This document shows, in pieces, positions 5,688 to 9,813 of a DNA stretch of 9,813 nt (position 1 is its first letter; the number at the start of each line of letters is the position of its first letter). Location: contig JAEWFH010000164.1 in the NCBI GenBank assembly GCA_023388955.1, positions 1 to 9,813 on the forward strand, written 5' to 3'. The translations under genes were made by a program, and so were the position numbers. The notes below the pieces were generated by a model. It worked only from the letters and a program-made list of their open reading frames with translations. It was not told the DNA's origin and searched no databases. This DNA comes from Pseudomonadota bacterium (GTDB taxonomy: Bacteria > Pseudomonadota > Gammaproteobacteria > Xanthomonadales > Xanthomonadaceae).

Positions 5688-6050
5688 ATGTCCGATTTCC
5701 TTGGTATCCACGGCACTGCCCTGGCGTTGCGCGAGCAGCGGCTGCAGGTGCTGGCGGCCAACATCGCCAATGCAGATACGCCCGGGTACCGGGCCCAGGA
5801 CGTGGATTTCAACGCCGCGCTGCGGCTGGCGACCTCGCCCCTGCAATCGCCCGGCGCCGATCCGATCGCCGCGGCGGTGGATGCCGCGCGCCTCGACGCG
5901 CCCTCGTCCCAGGCCAGCATGGATGGCAATACCGTCGACCCCGAGCGCGCCCGCGCCGGCTTCGCCCAGGCGGCGCTGGAATACCGGGCCTCGATGTCCT
6001 TCGTCGAATCCAAGGTGCGCGGAATGCTGACCGCGATCACCGGCCAGTGA
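5688..6050 (+). CDS. flgB: FlgB, proximal rod protein
   Basis: A 120-residue protein, at the short end for FlgB. It forms part of the periplasmic rod base next to FliE and is exported by the flagellar type III system without a cleaved signal. The N-terminal rod motif reads REQRLQVLAANIANADTPGYRAQDVDF (15-41). The C-terminal helix includes GNTVDPERARAGFAQAALEYRASMSF (80-105) and KVRGMLTAITG (109-119), the usual FlgB end. The start is ATG 5688, five bases after GGAGG; an upstream in-frame ATG at 5550 would lie inside the repeat element. The middle stretch (46-75) is Ala/Pro-rich and variable. First gene of the rod/hook operon, 13 bases before flgC. Confidence 0.97.
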   Translation: MSDFLGIHGTALALREQRLQVLAANIANADTPGYRAQDVDFNAALRLATSPLQSPGADPIAAAVDAARLDAPSSQASMDGNTVDPERARAGFAQAALEYRASMSFVESKVRGMLTAITGQ

Positions 6051-6063
6051 CGGGGGCGCGCGC

Positions 6064-6471
6064 ATGAGCAACCTCCCCATCTTCGACGTCGCCGCCGGCG
6101 CCATGACCGCCCAGTCGGTGCGACTGAGCACGGTGGCCAGCAACCTGGCCAACGCCGATTCGGTCGCCGGCAACCCCGACGAGGTCTACCGCCCGCTGCA
6201 GCCCGTGTTCGCGGTCACTCCGGTGGCGGGCAAGCCGGAGCTGGCGGGCGTGGGCGTGCTGGAAGTCACCGAGTCCGACGCCGCCCCGATCCGCCGCTAC
6301 GAGCCCGGCCACCCGCTGGCCGACGGCGACGGCTACGTCTACGCCCCGGCCGTGGATCCGGTCGCGCAGATGGTCGACATGATTTCCGCCTCGCGCAGCT
6401 ACCAGGCCAACGTCGAGGTCTTCAACACCGCCCGCGAGCTGGCCACCGCCACGCTCGGCATGGGCAAGTAA
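6064..6471 (+). CDS. flgC: FlgC, proximal rod protein
   Basis: A 135-residue rod subunit that assembles with FlgB and FlgF between the MS ring and the distal rod. The N-terminal motif is DVAAGAMTAQSVRLSTVASNLANADS (8-33), then the FlgC-typical YRPLQPVF (42-49). A GYVYAPAVDPVAQMVDMISASRSYQANVEVFN stretch near the C-terminus carries the conserved coiled-coil half, ending TARELATATLGMGK. Length matches the family. The ribosome binding site is weak (GGGGG at 6052-6056); at 13 bases from the flgB stop, coupled translation is likely. Confidence 0.97.
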   Translation: MSNLPIFDVAAGAMTAQSVRLSTVASNLANADSVAGNPDEVYRPLQPVFAVTPVAGKPELAGVGVLEVTESDAAPIRRYEPGHPLADGDGYVYAPAVDPVAQMVDMISASRSYQANVEVFNTARELATATLGMGK

Positions 6472-6488
6472 CCCCACCGGAGCCCCGT

Positions 6489-7151
6489 ATGACCGCGATT
6501 GGCAGCACCAGCAACGACAACCCCTGGGGCGCCCTGGCCAGCCAGGCCCCGCAGCGCGACACCAACCTCGGCCAGGCCGACTTCCTGCGCCTGATGACCG
6601 AGCAGCTCAAGCACCAGGACCCGCTCAACCCGCTGGACAACACCCAGTTCCTCGGCCAGCTGGCGCAGTTCTCGACCGTCCAGGGCATCGGCGACATGCA
6701 GGCCGCCATGGGCTCCATGGCCAGCGTGATGGAGTCCGACCAGGCCCTGCGCGCCGCCGCGCTGGTCGGCCACGACGCGCTGGTCGATGCGGAAACCGTC
6801 GGCCTGGCCAAGGGCGCCGGGATGTCGGGCGAGATCCTCGCCGATGCTTCCGGCCCGCTGACGGTGGAGATCGTCGACGCCGCCGGCGCCACCGTGCGCC
6901 GGCTGGAGCTGGAATCCGACGGCGCCGACCCGGTGCCGTTCGCCTGGGACGGCCGCGCCGACGACGGCTCGGTCGCACCCGCCGGCGAGTACACCATCCG
7001 CGCCACCGCCGGCACCGGGGAGGATACCCGGTCCCTGCAGGCCCGCCTGGCCGCGAAGGTCGAGAGCGTCTCCATCGAGGCCACCGGCCTGGTGCTGAAC
7101 CTCGAAGGCCTCGGCAGCCACCCCCTTTCCTCGGTCCGCCGCGTCGGCTGA
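6489..7151 (+). CDS. flgD: FlgD, hook-capping protein
   Basis: A 220-residue protein that forms the temporary cap under which FlgE subunits polymerise. The N-terminal export and cap-assembly region has the strict family motif DFLRLMTEQLKHQDPLNPLDNTQFLGQLAQFSTVQGI (31-67). A flexible Met/Ala-rich helix (70-92) precedes the Tudor/Ig-like part. The FlgD Ig domain shows VPFAWDGRADDGSVAPAGEYTIRATA (149-174), and the last strands read VESVSIEATGLVLNLEGLG (191-209). GGAG (6479-6482) lies six bases before ATG 6489. Spacing is 17 bases from flgC and 30 to flgE. Confidence 0.97.
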   Translation: MTAIGSTSNDNPWGALASQAPQRDTNLGQADFLRLMTEQLKHQDPLNPLDNTQFLGQLAQFSTVQGIGDMQAAMGSMASVMESDQALRAAALVGHDALVDAETVGLAKGAGMSGEILADASGPLTVEIVDAAGATVRRLELESDGADPVPFAWDGRADDGSVAPAGEYTIRATAGTGEDTRSLQARLAAKVESVSIEATGLVLNLEGLGSHPLSSVRRVG

Positions 7152-7181
7152 CGACGCATCCCAACACCCCAGGAGCACGCC

Positions 7182-8402
7182 ATGAGCTTCCACGTCGCCC
7201 GCAGTGGCATGAACGCCGCCACCCAGGACCTCAACGTCACCTCGCACAACATCGCCAACTCCAACACGACCGGCTTCAAGCAGTCGCGTGCCGAGTTCGC
7301 CGACCTCTTCCCGGTCTCCACCTATGGCCTGTCCGGCAACGCCGTCGGCGCCGGCGTGAAGCTGGCGACCGTTGCCCAGCAGTTCGGCCAGGGCAACGTC
7401 GAGTTCTCCGGCCGCGCGCTGGACCTGGCGATCAGCGGCGAGGGCTTCTTCACCCTGTCCGACCGCGGCGCCACCGTGTACTCGCGTGCCGGCAACTTCG
7501 GCGCCGATGACGAGGGCTACGTCGTGAACCCGGCCGGCCACCGCCTGCAGGTGTTCCCGCCCAACGCCAGCGGCACCGGCTTCGACACCGGCCGCCTGGG
7601 CGACCTGCAGCTGGCGACCGGCGACGCCCCGCCCCGCGCGAGCAGCCGCGTGGGCATCGGCACCAACCTGCCGGCCAATGCCGAAGTGCCGGCGGTCAGC
7701 CCCTTCGATGCCGCCGACCCGGACAGCTGGAACCAGACCACCTCGCTGACCGTGTACGACTCGCTGGGCGCGGCGCACACCCAGACCCTGCACTTCGTGA
7801 AGACCGCCAACCCCAACGAGTGGCAGGTGCACACCTCCATCGACGGGCAGCCGGTCGGCGCCCCGACCACCCTGCAGTACTCCGACACCGGCACCCTCGC
7901 CTCGCCTTCGCCGGCCACGGTCGCGCTGGACGCGTTCGATCCGGGCAACGGCGCCGCGCCGATGCAGATCAGCCTCGACATGGGCGGCTCGAGCCAGTAC
8001 GGCGACCGCTTCTCGGTGTCCTCGCTGTCGCAGGACGGCCACGCCACCGGCCGGCTGACCGGCATCGAGGTCACCGCCGAGGGCGTGGTGCAGGCGCGCT
8101 ACACCAACGGCGTCTCCACCCCGCTGGGCCAGGTGGCGATGACCAACTTCGCCAACCCGCAGGGGCTGCAGTCGATCGGCGACAACGCCTGGGCGCAGAC
8201 CGCCTCCTCGGGCGACCCGCGCGTGGGCACGGCCGGCTCCTCCGAGTTCGGGCTGGTGCAGGGCGGTGCGCTGGAGGCGTCGAACGTCGACCTGACCGAG
8301 CAGCTGGTGAACATGATCACCGCGCAGCGGAACTTCCAGGCCAACGCCCAGATGATCTCCACCCAGGACCAGGTCACCCAGACGGTGATCAACATCCGCT
8401 GA
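7182..8402 (+). CDS. flgE: FlgE, hook protein
   Basis: A 406-residue subunit of the extracellular hook, the universal joint between rod and filament. The N-terminal rod/hook motif is ARSGMNAATQDLNVTSHNIANSNTTGFKQSRAEFADLF. It is followed by the hook D0/Dc region, GQGNVEFSGRALDLAISGEGFFTL, and the FlgE-specific TSLTVYDSLGAAHTQTLHFVK that begins the outer domain. The C-terminus has EASNVDLTEQLVNMITAQRNFQANAQMISTQDQVTQTVINIR, the family's closing helix. AGGAG (7171-7175) stands six bases before the ATG. Length is normal for a short gammaproteobacterial hook protein. The gene is followed by a 152-base gap with stable palindromes, unusual inside this operon and possibly relevant to its mRNA level, since hook subunits are needed in far greater number than FlgF. 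Confidence 0.98.
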   Translation: MSFHVARSGMNAATQDLNVTSHNIANSNTTGFKQSRAEFADLFPVSTYGLSGNAVGAGVKLATVAQQFGQGNVEFSGRALDLAISGEGFFTLSDRGATVYSRAGNFGADDEGYVVNPAGHRLQVFPPNASGTGFDTGRLGDLQLATGDAPPRASSRVGIGTNLPANAEVPAVSPFDAADPDSWNQTTSLTVYDSLGAAHTQTLHFVKTANPNEWQVHTSIDGQPVGAPTTLQYSDTGTLASPSPATVALDAFDPGNGAAPMQISLDMGGSSQYGDRFSVSSLSQDGHATGRLTGIEVTAEGVVQARYTNGVSTPLGQVAMTNFANPQGLQSIGDNAWAQTASSGDPRVGTAGSSEFGLVQGGALEASNVDLTEQLVNMITAQRNFQANAQMISTQDQVTQTVINIR

Positions 8403-8412
8403 ACCCGGTGAT

Positions 8413-8516
8413 CGTCATCCTCGCGCACGCGGGGATCCACGGACGTCGCGGCTGGACGTCGCGGGCGCGGCCGCTGAAAGCAACGTCCTTGGATTCCCGC
8501 GTACGCGGGAATGACG
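8413..8516 (+). repeat. REP-like inverted repeat pair between flgE and flgF (copy 2)
   Basis: The arm 8413-8446 is the reverse complement of the core 8483-8516 at 29 of 34 positions, with a 36-base spacer. The core contains the perfect 18-bp palindrome TTCCCGCGTACGCGGGAA (8494-8511). The core matches 5544-5577, upstream of flgB, at 31/34. The repeat starts ten bases after the flgE stop and lies on the operon transcript, so it can form either two small hairpins or one long one. No coding capacity. Confidence 0.8.
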
Positions 8517-8538
8517 AAAGTACGCGGGAACGACGAGG
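8501..8538 (+). repeat. 19-bp tandem duplication upstream of flgF
   Basis: 8501-8519 (GTACGCGGGAATGACGAAA) is followed immediately by 8520-8538 (GTACGCGGGAACGACGAGG), 16 of 19 identical. The second unit leads into GAGGAACGAGG (8535-8545), the motif also doubled in the arms of the cheV-flgB element. It looks like a slippage or recombination product at the edge of the repeat core. Confidence 0.65.
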
Positions 8539-8542
8539 AACG

Positions 8543-8549
8543 AGGAGGT
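8543..8549 (+). promoter_or_regulatory. flgF ribosome binding site, overlapping repeat-derived sequence
   Basis: AGGAGGT is a full complement to the 16S rRNA 3' end, five bases before the GTG start at 8555, and fixes that start. It is the strongest Shine-Dalgarno in the operon and overlaps the GAGGAACGAGG repeat motif ending at 8545. Confidence 0.8.
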
Positions 8550-8554
8550 AGAAC

Positions 8555-9304
8555 GTGATCGACAAGGCCCTGTACGTGGCGATGACCGGTGCCAGCGCCA
8601 GCCTGCGCTCGCAGGCGGCGGTCTCGCACAACCTCGCCAATGCCGACACGGTCGGCTTCCAGGCCACCCTGGCCGGCACCATGGCCGCGCCGGTGGAAGG
8701 CCCGGGGCATGCCTCGCGCACCGCGGCGAGCTTCCGGACCCTGGGCGTCAGCGCCGCGCCGGGGGCGATCAACGCCACCGGCAACCCGCTCGACATCGCC
8801 CTGGACCAGGACCACTGGCTGGCGGTGCAGGCGCCGGGCGGCGGCGTGGGCTACACCCGCGCCGGAAACCTGACGCTGACCCCCAACGGCCTGCTGACCA
8901 CCGCCTCCGGCCTGCAGGTGCTCGACCAGCAGGGTGCCCCGGTGGCGATCCCGCCGCACGAGCAGCTGCACATCGGCAACGACGGCACCATCTCGGTGGT
9001 CCCGCTGGGCGAACCGGCGGCCAACATCGCCGAAGTCGCCCGGCTGCAGGTCGCCAATGCCCCCACGGCCGCCCTGCAGCGTGGCGACGACGGGCTGATG
9101 CACCTGCCCGAAGGCGCCGAGCCCCTGCCGCCCGCCGCCGGCGAGGTCCTGACCACCGGCGCGCTGGAGCAGAGCAACGTCGACGCGACCGGCGCGCTGG
9201 TCTCGATGATCCAGCTGCAGCGCCAGTTCGAGATGCAGGTACGGGTCTTGCAGAGCAGTGACGAGAACGCGCAGGCCGCCAATTCCCTGCTGTCGGCGCG
9301 CTGA
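8555..9304 (+). CDS. flgF: FlgF, rod protein
   Basis: A 249-residue rod subunit that links proximal and distal rod. It starts at GTG with the family's MIDKALYVAMTGA, and the preceding AGGAGGT supports this choice. The N-terminal motif is QAAVSHNLANADTVGFQATLAG; the central part shows GNPLDIALDQDHWLAVQAPGG and YTRAGNLTLTPNGLLTTASGLQVL, shared with FlgE/FlgG-type proteins. The C-terminal motif is TGALEQSNVDATGALVSMIQLQRQFEMQVRVLQSSDENAQAANSLL, typical of the group. FlgF is distinguished from FlgG by its shorter N-terminal segment, without the Gly-rich rod insert. Spacing is 24 bases to flgG. Confidence 0.97.
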   Translation: MIDKALYVAMTGASASLRSQAAVSHNLANADTVGFQATLAGTMAAPVEGPGHASRTAASFRTLGVSAAPGAINATGNPLDIALDQDHWLAVQAPGGGVGYTRAGNLTLTPNGLLTTASGLQVLDQQGAPVAIPPHEQLHIGNDGTISVVPLGEPAANIAEVARLQVANAPTAALQRGDDGLMHLPEGAEPLPPAAGEVLTTGALEQSNVDATGALVSMIQLQRQFEMQVRVLQSSDENAQAANSLLSAR

Positions 9305-9328
9305 CCCGAACACCCGGAGGACTGACCG

Positions 9329-9813
9329 ATGACCCAGGCCCTGTGGATCGCCAAGACCGGCCTCGACGCGCAGCAAACGCGCATGGCGGTGATCTCCAAC
9401 AACCTCGCCAACACCAACACGACCGGCTTCAAGCGCGACCGTGCCAGTTTCGAGGACCTGCTCTACCAGACCGTCCGCCAGCCCGGCGGCGCGACCAGCG
9501 AGCAGACCCAGCTGCCGTCCGGCCTGTCCACCGGCACCGGCGTGCGCGTGGCGGCGACCGCCAAGCAGTTCACCCAGGGCAACCTGTCGCAGACCGGGAA
9601 CGCGCTGGACGTGGCGATCAACGGGCGCGGCTTCTTCGAGGTCCTGCTGCCCGACGGCAGCCCGGCCTACACACGCGACGGCAGCTTCCAGATCAACGCC
9701 CAGGGCGAGATGGTCACCAACGCCGGCTACCCGGTGCAGCCCGGCCTGCAGTTCCCCGAGGGCGCGCAGAGCGTGACCATCGGCGCCGACGGCACCGTCA
9801 GCGTGCAGGTCGC
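9329..9813 (+). CDS. flgG: FlgG, distal rod protein, 3' end cut by window edge
   Basis: The first 161 codons are present and open to the end of the window. FlgG forms the distal rod that crosses the P and L rings. It begins MTQALWIAKTGLDAQQTRMAVISNNLANTNTTGFKRDRASFEDLLYQ, an exact family-type start, after GGAGG (9316-9320) eight bases upstream. The FlgG-specific segment after this (VRQPGGATSEQTQLPSGLSTGTGVRV) corresponds to the insert known to stiffen the rod relative to the hook. NALDVAINGRGFFEVLLPDGSPAYTRDGSFQINAQGE follows. About 100 C-terminal residues are presumably outside the window. The next genes expected are flgH and flgI. Confidence 0.97.
   Translation, partial: MTQALWIAKTGLDAQQTRMAVISNNLANTNTTGFKRDRASFEDLLYQTVRQPGGATSEQTQLPSGLSTGTGVRVAATAKQFTQGNLSQTGNALDVAINGRGFFEVLLPDGSPAYTRDGSFQINAQGEMVTNAGYPVQPGLQFPEGAQSVTIGADGTVSVQV

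Noticed and set aside
6399..8042. Long minus-strand open frame (547 codons) opposite flgC, flgD and flgE
   Set aside because: Same composition effect; it spans several genuine flagellar genes and shows no domain.
8099..9376. Minus-strand open frame (425 codons) opposite flgE, flgF and flgG
   Set aside because: It reads through the non-coding repeat and has no recognisable motif.

Overview
The window is a block of a polar-flagellum gene cluster from a high-G+C gammaproteobacterium. The best fit is the Xanthomonadaceae/Lysobacteraceae (Xanthomonas, Lysobacter, Luteimonas and relatives). Reasons: strong G+C bias at third codon positions, a flagellar hierarchy with readable sigma-54 and sigma-28 promoters, the flgN-flgM-flgA / cheV / flgBCDEFG layout, and interspersed palindromes of the TTCCCGCG..CGCGGGAA kind that are frequent between genes in that family. 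The family call is an inference, not a database result.

Left part (1-2948): the 3' part of a GGDEF-EAL-receiver protein runs rightward and meets, stop codon against stop codon, a leftward PAS-type soluble histidine kinase. Both c-di-GMP domains of the first protein have lost signature catalytic residues, while its receiver domain looks intact.

Middle (2945-4366, minus strand): flgA, flgM, flgN and the kinase gene read leftward. flgM/flgN and flgN/kinase overlap by ATGA, so the kinase looks translationally coupled to the anti-sigma/chaperone genes. A sigma-54 promoter precedes flgA and a sigma-28 promoter precedes flgM.

Right part (4478-9813, plus strand): cheV, divergent from flgA, has a sigma-28 promoter so close to its ATG that the message may be leaderless. 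A 204-bp element with 42-bp inverted termini (41/42 matching) then fills most of the gap to flgB. A near-perfect sigma-54 promoter and a hairpin that can mask the flgB ribosome binding site come just before flgB. flgB, flgC, flgD, flgE, flgF and the start of flgG (cut by the window edge) follow, encoding proximal rod, hook cap, hook and distal rod. The flgE-flgF gap carries a second palindromic repeat that shares a 34-bp core with the first element and runs into the flgF ribosome binding site.

How it works together: FleQ-type activation with sigma-54 would make FlgA and the rod/hook proteins. FlgM holds FliA (sigma-28) until the hook is complete. Sigma-28 then boosts flgM-flgN-kinase and cheV. 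The kinase and the receiver-containing degenerate GGDEF-EAL protein are a plausible two-component pair linking flagellar assembly state to c-di-GMP signalling. No tRNA, rRNA, CRISPR array, transposase or phage gene was seen.
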